Shown here: piece by piece, positions 1 to 8,104 of the stretch
Layout of the letters: the number at the start of each line of letters is the position of its first letter
Position numbering within the stretch: position 1 is the first letter of the stretch
Origin: an uncultured Oscillospiraceae bacterium
GTDB lineage: Bacteria; Bacillota; Clostridia; Oscillospirales; Oscillospiraceae
Assembly (NCBI GenBank): GCA_934591705.1
Contig: CAKTPM010000007.1
Location: forward strand, 1-62,301
Direction: 5' to 3'
DNA: 62,301 nucleotides
Translations under genes and position numbers: made by a program
Notes under the pieces: model-generated
What the model was told of the DNA's origin: nothing
Seen by the model: only the letters and a program-made list of their open reading frames with translations
Databases searched by the model: none

Positions 1-215
1 GCCACGGGGGGAACACCGGCAAGTTCTGCGCTGAGTGCGGCAAGCCGAAGCCCGCTGCCGCCGGCGGCTGGACCTGCGAGTGCGGCACCGCCAACACCGG
101 GAAATTCTGCTCCAACTGCGGCAAGCCCGCCCCTGCCGGGGAGTGGACCTGCCAGTGCGGCCAGGGCGGCAACACCGGCAAGTTCTGCGCCAACTGCGGC
201 AGCCCCCGACCCTGA
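1..215 (+). CDS. C-terminal zinc-ribbon repeats of a truncated protein, probably SPFH-domain type
   Basis: Only the last 70 codons are inside the window; the reading frame enters at base 3 and stops at the TGA at 213-215. The visible part holds repeated short zinc ribbons built as WTCxCG, NTGKFC, then xxCGxP: two full copies and the end of a third at the left edge. Pairs of CxC and CxxC knuckles of this kind close many SPFH (stomatin/prohibitin-like) proteins of Clostridia, and the genes that follow (zinc ribbon, TPM) are the usual companions of such a protein. The SPFH identification is therefore inferred from the tail and the neighbours, since no SPFH domain is visible here. The next start codon lies 4 bases after the stop, which suggests one transcript. 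Confidence 0.7.
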   Translation, partial: HGGNTGKFCAECGKPKPAAAGGWTCECGTANTGKFCSNCGKPAPAGEWTCQCGQGGNTGKFCANCGSPRP

Positions 216-219
216 GACC

Positions 220-738
220 ATGAAGAAGATGATCATCCTTCTCATTGCAGGGGTAGCGGTGGGCATCACCATCTCGGGGCTTTATAAGCACTTTGTCACC
301 GACCAGATCATGGACGGCGGCGACACGGTAAACCCCGACTACCAGCTCCTGGACGGCGACCACACCTATGTGGACAACGATGTGCTCTGGCCCGTGCTGG
401 AGGGCACCTGGGAGAGCGAGGACGCCCGCTGGCAGGCCCGCATCGATAAGGCCGGCGAGACCATTGCCCTCACCCGGGAGGGGGAGGCGGTGCTGACCGG
501 GCCCCTGTACTTCACCTATCTCCGGCCGGGGAAGGCGTGCTATACGGAGCTGCGCACGGAAAGCCGCACCCTCTGCACCCCGGCGGGCACCGCCGTGGGT
601 GATATCCAAGCCCTGGGCCATGAGCCCGGAGAGGGGGAGGACGACCCCGGCACCCTCGTGCTGGAGCTGCAGCTCCCCCAGGATCCGGCAATGGACAAAA
701 TGGTCTTCGCACAAGTGATCTTCTATAAAGTACAGTAA
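220..738 (+). CDS. Membrane-anchored protein of unknown function
   Basis: This is a 172-residue protein that I do not recognise. Residues 3-19 are a hydrophobic helix preceded by two lysines, so it is probably anchored with an N-in topology or carried by an uncleaved signal. The rest is acidic, rich in D, E, G and P, and has one CYTEL-type cysteine near residue 108 and another near 118, with no catalytic motif. It lies 4 bases after the zinc-ribbon protein and 16 bases before the next zinc-ribbon gene. It therefore appears to be part of the same operon and probably acts at the membrane with them. That role is inferred from context only. Confidence 0.75.
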   Translation: MKKMIILLIAGVAVGITISGLYKHFVTDQIMDGGDTVNPDYQLLDGDHTYVDNDVLWPVLEGTWESEDARWQARIDKAGETIALTREGEAVLTGPLYFTYLRPGKACYTELRTESRTLCTPAGTAVGDIQALGHEPGEGEDDPGTLVLELQLPQDPAMDKMVFAQVIFYKVQ

Positions 739-754
739 GGAGGGGATATCCACC

Positions 755-1888
755 ATGCCCACCCAGGTGACCAACTATAAATGCCCGGCCTGCACGGGCC
801 CGCTGCACTTTGTGGGCGGCTCCGGCAAGCTGGAATGTGACTACTGCGGCTCTTCCTACGATGTAGCCGAAATAGAGGCACTCTACGCCGAGAAGGAGGC
901 CGCCGCTGCGGCGGCCTCCCAGCAGGCGGAGCAAAAGGCCGAGGCCAAGGCGGGAGAGGACGGCTCCGACTGGGACACCTCTGACCTGAGCACCGACTGG
1001 GGCCCGGAGGGCCAGGGGATGCGGGCCTATAGCTGCCCCAGCTGCGGGGCCCAGCTCCTGTGCGACGCCTCCACCGCCGCCACCTCCTGCCCCTATTGCG
1101 GCAACCCCACGGTGGTGCCCGGCCAATTCGCCGGGACCCTGAGGCCGGACTTCGTCATCCCCTTCAGGCTCAGCCGGGAGGACGCCATCGCGGCCCTGAA
1201 AAAGCACTATAAGGGCAAGGTGTTCCTGCCCAAGAGCTTCTCCGCGGAAAACCACCTGCAGGAGATCCAGGGGGTATATGTGCCCTTCTGGCTCTTCGAC
1301 GGCCAGGCCCGGGGCGGCAAGCATTTTTTGGCCACCCGCTCCCACAGCCACCGGGACGGGGACTACGAGATCACCGAAACCGAGCACTACGAGGTCTACC
1401 GCGCCGGCACCCTGAGCTTTGAAAAGGTGCCGGTGGACGCCTCCACCAAGATGCCCGACCGGCACATGGACTCCATCGAGCCCTACGACTACGGTGAGCT
1501 GAAGAAATTCTCCACCGCCTACCTCCCGGGCTTTCTGGCGGATAAGTACGATGTGTCCATGGAGGATAGCCGCGGGCGGGCTGAAAAGCGCTGTGACAAC
1601 ACCTTCACCGATGCCCTGCGCCAAACCGTGGAGGGGTATGACTCCGTGACTCCCACGGAGGGCGACACCCACCTGGAGCGGGGCAAGGTCCACTATGCCC
1701 TGCTGCCGGTGTGGATGCTCCACACCAAGTGGCGGGGGGAGGACTTCCTCTTTGCCATGAACGGGCAGACCGGCAAGCTGGTGGGCGACCTGCCCGTGAG
1801 CCCCGGGCGCTACTGGGGCCTGTTCGCCGCCATTGCCGGAGCTCTGTCCCTGCTGGGCACCGTGGGCTCCTTGCTGCTGATGCGATAG
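755..1888 (+). CDS. TFIIB-type zinc-ribbon membrane protein
   Basis: This 377-residue protein has two zinc ribbons. The first is CPAC...CDYCG at about residues 10-32 and the second is CPSC...CPYCG at about 95-113. An Ala/Glu-rich linker of low complexity (about residues 44-85) separates them. A conserved globular region follows, and a hydrophobic helix closes the C-terminus (last 25 residues), so the bulk probably sits in the cytosol tethered to the membrane. Proteins annotated as TFIIB-type zinc ribbon-containing occur beside SPFH and TPM genes in many Clostridia; their function is not established. A Shine-Dalgarno AAGGAGGGG lies upstream of the ATG. The gene runs almost directly into the TPM gene. 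Confidence 0.85.
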   Translation: MPTQVTNYKCPACTGPLHFVGGSGKLECDYCGSSYDVAEIEALYAEKEAAAAAASQQAEQKAEAKAGEDGSDWDTSDLSTDWGPEGQGMRAYSCPSCGAQLLCDASTAATSCPYCGNPTVVPGQFAGTLRPDFVIPFRLSREDAIAALKKHYKGKVFLPKSFSAENHLQEIQGVYVPFWLFDGQARGGKHFLATRSHSHRDGDYEITETEHYEVYRAGTLSFEKVPVDASTKMPDRHMDSIEPYDYGELKKFSTAYLPGFLADKYDVSMEDSRGRAEKRCDNTFTDALRQTVEGYDSVTPTEGDTHLERGKVHYALLPVWMLHTKWRGEDFLFAMNGQTGKLVGDLPVSPGRYWGLFAAIAGALSLLGTVGSLLLMR

Positions 1889-1900
1889 GGGGTGCAGAGC

Positions 1901-3256
1901 ATGAAAAGAAAGCTGGCAATTTGCCTTGTTCTGGCGCTGCTGCTGGCGGCGCTGTGGATACCCACCGCCTCCGCCGCGGATCACGGCGTTTTCCATGACG
2001 AGACCGATGCCCTGGGCAGCGTGGAAATGACCTACATGGGCCAGGAGCTGCTGCCGGAATTTACCCAAACCTACAACATTGATATGCGGGTGGATGTGCT
2101 CATCGACCAGGGCGTCAATGTCAATGAGGCCGCCCTCTTTATCTACGAGGAGTATGGCTACGGCTGCGGCGAGGCCGCTGAGGGCATCACCCTCACCCTG
2201 CTGATGAGCCCCCTGGCGGACGGCTCCTATGCCCTGGTGAAGGACGGCTGGTGCGTGCTCACCACCCTCACCCAGGAGCACGGCGGCCCCAGCGACATCC
2301 ACGAGGCCATCCGCGCCGCCGTGGAGCCCTACATGGCGGCCCGGGCCTGGGACGGCTCGGATATGAATATCAGCGCCACGGCCCTCATCCAGGCGGTGGA
2401 CGCCATGCACCGCACCGCCCAGGAGTACATCCTGGCCCACTTCCCCCCGGAGAGTGCCGGCGAGGATCAGGGCCAGACGGGCACGGAGACCGCGCCTCCT
2501 GCCACCGCCGCCCCGGCGCTGGCAGGGGTGCTGGATCCGGAATGCCGCATCTTCGACCTTTCCGGCCGGCTCTCCTCCGCCCAGTGGGAGGATCTGGAGA
2601 CGCGGGCCCAGGATATTTCCCGCCGCCACGACTGCGGCGTATACGCCCTGTTCGTGGACAACTATAAAACCTACAGCGATGGCGGCAATGATCCCTATGT
2701 GACCCTCTACCAGCTCTACCACGCCAACGGCCTGGGGCTGGGGGAGGATCGCAACGGCGTCATCATTCTCCTGAGCATGGAAAACCGGGCCTATGCCATG
2801 TTTGTCTATGGCCCCTACGGCGAATACGCCCTGGATGAATACGGCGCAGAAAAGATGGAGGAGGAGTTCCTGGGCGACTTTGGCGAAAACCAGTGGTACA
2901 CCGGTCTTTCCCACTACCTGGAGGCCTGCGACAGCTATCTCACCCGAGCCGATGCCGGCCATCCGGTCCGCCAGAGCCCCTGGGCCCTCATCGGCGTGGC
3001 GGTGCTGCTCTCCTGCTGCATCGCCGGCAGCATCTGCGGCTGGCTGAAGCGGAGCATGCGCTCCGTGCGCCCCGGGGCCTGGGCAGATGACTACATCTCC
3101 GCCGATGGCCTCACCCTCACCGACGGCTACGAGCACTATACCCACACCACTACCACCCGCGTAAAGGTCCGTGACGAAAGCGACAGCGGCAGCTCCTCCG
3201 GCAGCACCTCCAGCTGCTCCGGCGGCGGCGGTCACGGGCGCAGCGGGACCTTCTGA
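1901..3256 (+). CDS. TPM-domain secreted membrane protein, two tandem TPM-like regions
   Basis: The TPM domain (first described in TLP18.3, Psb32 and MOLO-1) gives the protein its name; bacterial members are cell-envelope proteins of uncertain activity. The sequence has a cleavable signal peptide ending ASA (residues about 1-25), a first TPM-like region to about residue 180, and a second, clearer TPM region at about 215-350. A single helix lies near 365-385, followed by a low-complexity Ser/Gly tail ending GRSGTF, which is the usual tail of this family. I chose ATG 1901 over GTG 1892 because AGGGGG lies 8 bases upstream of it. It is the fourth gene of the apparent zinc-ribbon/TPM operon. Confidence 0.85.
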   Translation: MKRKLAICLVLALLLAALWIPTASAADHGVFHDETDALGSVEMTYMGQELLPEFTQTYNIDMRVDVLIDQGVNVNEAALFIYEEYGYGCGEAAEGITLTLLMSPLADGSYALVKDGWCVLTTLTQEHGGPSDIHEAIRAAVEPYMAARAWDGSDMNISATALIQAVDAMHRTAQEYILAHFPPESAGEDQGQTGTETAPPATAAPALAGVLDPECRIFDLSGRLSSAQWEDLETRAQDISRRHDCGVYALFVDNYKTYSDGGNDPYVTLYQLYHANGLGLGEDRNGVIILLSMENRAYAMFVYGPYGEYALDEYGAEKMEEEFLGDFGENQWYTGLSHYLEACDSYLTRADAGHPVRQSPWALIGVAVLLSCCIAGSICGWLKRSMRSVRPGAWADDYISADGLTLTDGYEHYTHTTTTRVKVRDESDSGSSSGSTSSCSGGGGHGRSGTF

Positions 3257-3272
3257 AAGGGGACAGATCGCC

Positions 3273-4316
3273 ATGAAGAACACGAATCGGACCCGGCTGG
3301 CGGCGCTGCTGCTGTGCCTGCTGCTGGCCCTGGCCCTTACCGCCTGCGGCAGGGTGGATCCCCCGCCCCGGGATCCCACCAACGACCCGGATATTTCCCC
3401 CGCTGTGACCCAGGAGGAGGCCGCCGCCTCCCTGGAGCTGCTGCGCAGCAGCATCGCCACTGACGGCGTGGGCCAATGCGCCGGGGCAGTGGCCTACCTG
3501 GGCTGCCGCTCTGAAAACGAAACCTCCGACATTCGCGCCTGGCTCCAAGCCACCCGGGCCGATTTGGTGGAGATCATGCCATTTTTGCTCACCATCCCCG
3601 ATGAATGCGTCATCGGCGATGGCCAGGGGGAGATCTTCTGCTTTGTCCCCCGGGGCGAGAATGACTCCGTGGCCATCAACCGCATCCTGGCGGTGCCGGA
3701 TGGCAACGGCATCCTCCCGGAGGTAGACGCCGTGCTCTACCGCAGCGAGGTGGCCCAGCCCCTGCTGGTCTGCGCCCCGCTCCTGTCCCCGGATGCCGAC
3801 GGCCCCTATTTGGAGCTGGAGGCCACCCCGGAGGCAGGCGAGTTCGTGAGCTGGTATTTCCTCATCAACGACCAGGGCACCCTCAGCATGCCCATGGGGG
3901 ACTACGGCTGCCCCTCCCTGCTGGACTTCGGCCTCTTTGCCTACTTTGGCGTTGAGGGGCTTCAGGCCGGGGATGACGACTACCTGCCCCCCACGGACCT
4001 GGGCCTCCAGGGCACCTCCTGGAGCTGTGACGGCTGGGATCTCACCTTCAACGCAGACCTCACTCTGGAGCTCCGCTGCCAGAATGCCCCGGCGGAGCCC
4101 TATACCACCCTCTACACCGGCTCCTGGATCATGGACGGCCAATATCTGCGCATCACCGCCGTCACCACCCAAGGCATCCACATGGCCGACGCCTTCCCGG
4201 TCCTCATCTCCCCCTCCGGGGAAAATCTGTATATCCAGCAGTCCGACAGCGGCGAATGCCCTCTCTTCCTGGGGGAGGACATGTACGCCCTCACCATGAC
4301 CCTGTGCGTGGGATGA
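3273..4316 (+). CDS. Putative lipoprotein of unknown function
   Basis: The 347-residue product begins with a lipoprotein signal: positive N-terminus, Leu/Ala core and the lipobox LTAC with the cysteine near residue 24. The mature protein would be anchored on the outer face of the membrane. I recognise no domain. The C-terminal third (from about residue 245) reads like a small beta-rich domain of the type TSWSCDGWDLTFNAD, resembling the lipocalin-like stress tails of Clostridial lipoproteins, but this is a weak impression. ATG 3273 follows GAAAGGGG at a suitable distance. It is the last gene before a bidirectional terminator, so it closes the operon. Confidence 0.75.
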   Translation: MKNTNRTRLAALLLCLLLALALTACGRVDPPPRDPTNDPDISPAVTQEEAAASLELLRSSIATDGVGQCAGAVAYLGCRSENETSDIRAWLQATRADLVEIMPFLLTIPDECVIGDGQGEIFCFVPRGENDSVAINRILAVPDGNGILPEVDAVLYRSEVAQPLLVCAPLLSPDADGPYLELEATPEAGEFVSWYFLINDQGTLSMPMGDYGCPSLLDFGLFAYFGVEGLQAGDDDYLPPTDLGLQGTSWSCDGWDLTFNADLTLELRCQNAPAEPYTTLYTGSWIMDGQYLRITAVTTQGIHMADAFPVLISPSGENLYIQQSDSGECPLFLGEDMYALTMTLCVG

Positions 4317-4332
4317 GATGCGCCCCGAGCCA

Positions 4333-4368
4333 TAAAAAAAAGACCGCCTGCGGCGGTCTTTTTTTATG
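4333..4368. terminator. Bidirectional terminator
   Basis: The hairpin AAGACCGCC-TGC-GGCGGTCTT is flanked by an A-run on the left and a T-run on the right. It can end the lipoprotein gene on the plus strand and the rhomboid-like gene on the minus strand. Confidence 0.9.
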
Positions 4369-4370
4369 GC

Positions 4371-5228
4371 TCACTCATCGGTGAAGTGGACATGGGAGAA
4401 GATGTGGTCCTGGCAGAAGCAGTGGTACCCGGCGCACTTGCTGCAATAGCGGAACTGCAGCTCCGGGTGGTCGGCATCCGTGCGGCCGCAGACGGCGCAC
4501 TTGTGGTGGTAGCCCTGCTGCTTTTCCTGCTGCTTCACGGCCTTTTTGAACTCCACCGTCTGGGGCCGGTGCTGATAGGCCCGGCGCTGGGCGGCATAGT
4601 GGAGGTTGGGCCAGATGAAGATGGCGAAGTTCAAAAGCGCCACCACCGGCAGCACCACCCCGGCCAGATCCCCGGCCACGGCGGAGCCCACGATGCCGTA
4701 GACAAAGAGGCCCCCGTCCAGATAGGCCAGCCACTTCATCTTCACCGGGATGATGAAGAACAAAAGCACCTGGGTATCCGGGAAAAGGCAGGCAAAGGCC
4801 AGGAACATGGAGAGGTTCACATAGGAGGCACCGGCCACGGTGATGGAGCTTCCGGAGAGGAGGGTGGCCAGCACCGTGCCGATGACCGTCAGCAGTACGC
4901 CGGAGAAGTAATAGAGGTTGAATTTCGCCGTGCCCCACTGGCGCTCCAGGGTAGAGCCGATCCAGTAATAGAAGTACAGAGACACCGCCAGCCAGAAGAT
5001 GCTGCCGCTGCCGGGCACCAGAACGAAGGTGACGATGCGCCAGAGCTCACCGTGGAGCAGCCGCTCCCCGTTGAGGTAGAGAAAGCTCAGGGCGCTTTGG
5101 TCCCGCAGGAACATGGACAGCAGAAAAACGGCCACATTGCCGATGACGATATAGCGCATGAGGTCGCTAATGCCGAAGCGCGGATGCTTGGCGCAGAACC
5201 GCTCCACGGCGTCATAGATCTTCTTCAA
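4371..5228 (-). CDS. Rhomboid-superfamily membrane protein with C-terminal zinc finger, probably non-proteolytic
   Basis: The 285-residue protein has about six hydrophobic helices between residues 25 and 208. GELWRIVTFVLVP near residues 60-72 resembles the rhomboid L1/TM2 start, and GAS at 133-135 stands where rhomboids carry GxSG. The glycine after the serine is replaced by Tyr and no AHLGG-type histidine is visible in the last helix, so the catalytic dyad appears lost. After the membrane part come a basic linker and a Cys-rich module (C244, C247, C262, C265, plus C270, C272 and histidines to 281) that should bind zinc. A scaffold or chaperone-like role, as in iRhoms and derlins, is inference. 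The gene is monocistronic and convergent with the TPM operon. Confidence 0.75.
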   Translation of the reverse strand: MKKIYDAVERFCAKHPRFGISDLMRYIVIGNVAVFLLSMFLRDQSALSFLYLNGERLLHGELWRIVTFVLVPGSGSIFWLAVSLYFYYWIGSTLERQWGTAKFNLYYFSGVLLTVIGTVLATLLSGSSITVAGASYVNLSMFLAFACLFPDTQVLLFFIIPVKMKWLAYLDGGLFVYGIVGSAVAGDLAGVVLPVVALLNFAIFIWPNLHYAAQRRAYQHRPQTVEFKKAVKQQEKQQGYHHKCAVCGRTDADHPELQFRYCSKCAGYHCFCQDHIFSHVHFTDE

Positions 5229-5350
5229 GGAAAATTTCCTCCCGTATGTGATGGAATGAGGAGATTATACCCTACCCCGGGGGAAAAGTCATGTCCTTTT
5301 TATAAACATTGGAAAATGTGTGTATTTTCCATGAATTTTTCAAAAGGCGG

Positions 5351-5378
5351 TTGACATTCCCGGCAAATCTGTTACAAT
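5351..5378 (+). promoter_or_regulatory. metK promoter
   Basis: TTGACA at 5351-5356 and TACAAT at 5373-5378 are 16 bases apart, a good sigma-A match. Transcription should start about 25 bases before the SAM-I aptamer. Confidence 0.85.
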
Positions 5379-5408
5379 CAAAATAGCGAAGTACCGAAAA
5401 CCGAATAC

Positions 5409-5554
5409 CTTATCAAGAGTGACGGAGGGAACGGCCCGATGAAGTCACGGCAACCTGTTTTTTCAAGGTGCCAAATCCGGCGAAGGAATCGAAAGATGAG
5501 GATGTGCAAGGAATGTCACCGCGCTCCATCCTCACGATGGAGCGCTTTTCTTTT
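5409..5554 (+). promoter_or_regulatory. SAM-I (S-box) riboswitch with terminator, upstream of metK
   Basis: The aptamer runs from CTTATCAAGAG to GAAAGATGAG (5409-5500) and contains the conserved GGAGGGAACGGCCCGATGAA and GGTGCCAAATCC segments. The expression platform is visible. A perfect 10-bp terminator stem (5521-5530 with 5536-5545, loop CTCAC) is followed by TTTTCTTTT. The segment TGAGGATG at 5497-5504, which overlaps the 3' side of P1, is the exact reverse complement of CATCCTCA at 5527-5534 in the terminator, and so forms the antiterminator. With SAM bound, P1 forms and transcription should stop before metK. Confidence 0.97.
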
Positions 5555-5587
5555 GCTATTCCCGCGAATTGAAAGGAGAAATTTATC

Positions 5588-6772
5588 ATGGCAAGACGCT
5601 TATTCACCTCTGAGTCCGTTACCGAAGGACATCCCGACAAGATCTGCGACCAGATCAGCGACGCTGTGCTGGACGCCATTCTGGAGAAGGACCCCCACGG
5701 CCGCGTGGCCTGCGAGACCTGCGCCTCCACGGGCCTCATCCACATCATGGGCGAGATCACCACCTCCTGCTATGTGGACATCCCCAAGATCGCCCGCCGG
5801 GTGGTGCTGGACATCGGCTACGACCGGGCCAAGTACGGCTTTGACGGCAACACCTGCGCCGTCATCACCAACATCGACGAGCAGTCCGGCGACATCGCCA
5901 TGGGCGTGGACAAGTCCCTGGAGGCCAAGGAGAGCGGCGACGCCGCTCTGGACAACGGCGCCGGCGACCAGGGCATGATGTTCGGCTACGCCTGCGACGA
6001 GACCCCGGAGCTGATGCCCCTGGCCATCTCCCTGAGCCACAGGATGGCCAAGCGCCTGACGGAGGTCCGCAAGCAGGGTCTGGTGAAGTACCTGCGGCCC
6101 GACGGCAAGACCCAGGTCACCGTGGAGTATGACGATGCCGGCAAGCCCGTGCGGGTAGACACCGTGGTGGTCTCCACCCAGCACGACGCCGAGACCTCCC
6201 TGGAGACCATCCGCAAGGATATGATCGAGCTGGTGATCCGCCCCACCGTGCCCGCGGAGCTGCTGGACGAGAATACAAAGTTTTATGTAAATCCCACCGG
6301 CCGCTTCGTCATCGGCGGCCCCCAGGGCGACTCCGGCCTCACCGGCCGCAAGATCATCGTGGACACCTACGGCGGCAGCGCCCCCCACGGCGGCGGCGCC
6401 TTCTCCGGCAAGGATCCCACCAAGGTGGACCGCTCCGCCGCCTACGCCGCCCGCTGGGTGGCCAAGAATGTGGTGGCCGCAGGGCTGGCCAAGCGCTGCC
6501 AGGTGGAGCTGGCCTACGCCATCGGCGTGGCGCGCCCCGTGAGCGTGCTGGTAGAGACCTTCGGCACCGGCGTTGTCAGCGACGATCAGCTGGAGGCCGC
6601 CGTGGAGAAGGTCTTCGACCTGCGGCCCACCGCCATCATCCGCGACCTGGACCTGCAGAAGCCCATCTACCGCCAGCTGGCCGCCTACGGCCACATGGGC
6701 CGGGAGGATCTGGGCGTGAGCTGGGAGAAGACCGACCGGGTGGACGCCCTGAAGAAGGCGCTGAACCGCTGA
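5588..6772 (+). CDS. metK: S-adenosylmethionine synthetase
   Basis: MetK makes SAM from methionine and ATP in the cytosol. The 394-residue length is normal for the family. GHPDK at residues 14-18, the GAGDQG loop near 123-128 and the glycine-rich GGGAFSGKD segment near residue 275 are all intact. The start ATG follows GAAAGGAGAA. The gene is preceded by its own promoter and a SAM-I riboswitch, so its product represses it, and it is followed by a strong hairpin terminator. It is therefore a single-gene unit. Confidence 0.98.
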   Translation: MARRLFTSESVTEGHPDKICDQISDAVLDAILEKDPHGRVACETCASTGLIHIMGEITTSCYVDIPKIARRVVLDIGYDRAKYGFDGNTCAVITNIDEQSGDIAMGVDKSLEAKESGDAALDNGAGDQGMMFGYACDETPELMPLAISLSHRMAKRLTEVRKQGLVKYLRPDGKTQVTVEYDDAGKPVRVDTVVVSTQHDAETSLETIRKDMIELVIRPTVPAELLDENTKFYVNPTGRFVIGGPQGDSGLTGRKIIVDTYGGSAPHGGGAFSGKDPTKVDRSAAYAARWVAKNVVAAGLAKRCQVELAYAIGVARPVSVLVETFGTGVVSDDQLEAAVEKVFDLRPTAIIRDLDLQKPIYRQLAAYGHMGREDLGVSWEKTDRVDALKKALNR

Positions 6773-6785
6773 GCGCTCAAGCCGC

Positions 6786-6820
6786 ATAAAAAAAGACCGC
6801 CTCGGCGGTCTTTTTTTTGC
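6786..6820 (+). terminator. metK terminator
   Basis: AAGACCGCC-TC-GGCGGTCTT with an A-run before it and eight T after it. It would also stop transcripts arriving from the right. Confidence 0.9.
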
Positions 6821-6851
6821 GGGCAGGGGAGCCACTCCCCCGGCGCATAAT

Positions 6852-6914
6852 AAACGGGGCCGTGCCTGCCAAAGGTGGAAGGGGGGTATTCCCTCCGCAG
6901 ACACGGCCCCGTGG
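6852..6914 (-). terminator. Long hairpin downstream of the surface-protein cluster
   Basis: CACGGCCCCGT at 6902-6912 pairs with ACGGGGCCGTG at 6854-6864, an 11-bp stem around a loop that can itself fold (GGAGGG with CCCCCC). On the minus strand it is followed by TTTATTATG, so it may end or stabilise the mRNA of the small secreted protein. Confidence 0.65.
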
Positions 6915-6941
6915 GGGGCAGGATCTTCGCTTAAGGTGAGA

Positions 6942-7496
6942 TCAGCTCAGGGTGACGGTGATGGTGCCGATCTTGGTGTTGTCCGCAGTGCCGCTGGCCA
7001 GCGCGCCGGAGAGGGAGAGGGTCGTGTAGTTGCTGGGGGCGGCGGAAACCGCTGTGCCCACTGCCGTGGCCAGGTTCAGCGTGGCATTGCTGAAGGTTCC
7101 GGTGATGCCGCTGAAGGCGGCCACAGGCGTATAGGTAAGCGATGCCGTTACCTCGGCGTTGGAGTGGTTGGTGACGGTGATCTTGTTGCCGTCGGAAGAG
7201 TCCGGCGTCCAGGCGCCGCTGGTGCCGCCGGCGACACTGTGGGTGGCGGGGTCCCAGGTACCCGCCGAGCCGGCGGTGTAGGTAAAGGCCATATCGCCCC
7301 AGGCGATGTCCACGCTGTAGACCGTGCCGCCGCCGGTGCTGCCGGAGGAGGAGGTCCTGTAGGTGGCCGTTACATCGTGGGTGGCCGTGCCGCCTGTCGT
7401 AGTGATGTTATCCGTTGTGGTGGCTGCGGCGGCGGGAACGATGGCCAGGGAGAGGACCATGGCCAGGGTCAGGATCAGTGCAAGCGTTTTCTTCAT
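6942..7496 (-). CDS. Secreted WGxxxFTY-domain protein
   Basis: The 184-residue product has a signal peptide (basic start, hydrophobic to about residue 22, AAA cleavage region), a Ser/Thr/Gly-rich linker to about residue 57, and a beta-rich domain to the end. That domain follows the plan IAWGDMAFTY, TWDPATH, ITVTNHSNAEV, LSLSGAL, KIGTITVTL. The same plan forms the last 115 residues or so of the very large protein two genes upstream (WGELAFTY, TWNPRTH, VTVENRGAA, KIGTVTVRL), so the two share a domain. I know no function for it. It has no LPXTG motif and no transmembrane anchor, so it is probably a released or assembled surface protein. It lies 89 bases after the membrane protein gene, with a GCTCCG hairpin between. 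Confidence 0.8.
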   Translation of the reverse strand: MKKTLALILTLAMVLSLAIVPAAAATTTDNITTTGGTATHDVTATYRTSSSGSTGGGTVYSVDIAWGDMAFTYTAGSAGTWDPATHSVAGGTSGAWTPDSSDGNKITVTNHSNAEVTASLTYTPVAAFSGITGTFSNATLNLATAVGTAVSAAPSNYTTLSLSGALASGTADNTKIGTITVTLS

Positions 7497-7585
7497 GGTG
7501 ATTCATCCTTTCTTTCCGTTATTCTTCGCTTGGTTATGCGCCGCTCCGCCTTTGTCGGAGCGCGTGATCGATAAATGCGGGGCGG

Positions 7586-8104
7586 TCAGTCCGTCACGGT
7601 GACGCTGACGGGTATCTCGGTGTTCAGCATGGCCTGCTGGCCGCTTTGCCGGTGGTAGAAGGCCACCAGGAGCTTGCCCTCACAGCTTCCGGGGGAGAGC
7701 TTCTTCTCCCCGCCGGAGGACAGCGGGAGCCGGGTGACCTGCTGGCCCGGGGACAGCCGCTGGGACCGGGCCAGCACGGCCTCCCCGATCACCAGCTGCA
7801 CCTCCGCGTCCCAGCCGGACTTTTCGGGGTTGGCGAACAGGAGCCCGGCGGCCTTGTCCGAGAGGTCGATGTCCACCGCGTCGGAGTAGGTCAGCGACAC
7901 GGTGCCCCCGCCGGGGGCCGTGGCGGCATCGCCCTGAGAGGGGGCCAGGGCCGGCACCGCCGGGTCATCGGCGGGGTCCTCCCGGCGGGAAAGCAGCGAC
8001 TGGCTGCAGGTGGCAAGGGTGAGCAGCATCAGGAGCAGGAGCAGCAGTAAAAGCCAGCGCTTCTTGCCCTGCCTGCTCTTTTTTTCCTCTTGAGTCTGCA
8101 TCAT
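7586..8104 (-). CDS. Single-pass membrane protein with extracellular beta domain
   Basis: The 172-residue protein starts with a charged cytosolic stretch, then a very Leu-rich helix (about residues 17-32), then an exposed region. The exposed part follows a pattern I have seen in small envelope proteins encoded beside surface proteins in Streptococcus and Clostridia: ANPE, a hydrophobic strand, SQRLSPGQQV, a Gly-containing turn, and LNTEIPVSVTV at the end. No enzymatic motif is visible. The start codon overlaps the stop of the 1,542-residue surface protein by 4 bases, which implies translational coupling, so it probably assists that protein or the small secreted one at the membrane. The function is unknown. 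Confidence 0.7.
   Translation of the reverse strand: MMQTQEEKKSRQGKKRWLLLLLLLLMLLTLATCSQSLLSRREDPADDPAVPALAPSQGDAATAPGGGTVSLTYSDAVDIDLSDKAAGLLFANPEKSGWDAEVQLVIGEAVLARSQRLSPGQQVTRLPLSSGGEKKLSPGSCEGKLLVAFYHRQSGQQAMLNTEIPVSVTVTD

Noticed and set aside
512..3460. A 982-codon open frame on the minus strand opposite the TPM operon
   Set aside because: It is antisense to well-supported genes. Its product is the Gly/Ala/Val/His-rich type made by reading GC-rich genes backwards, and it has no domain or ribosome-binding site. The same applies to long antisense frames opposite metK, the 3D-domain gene, cls, tuf, fusA and others.
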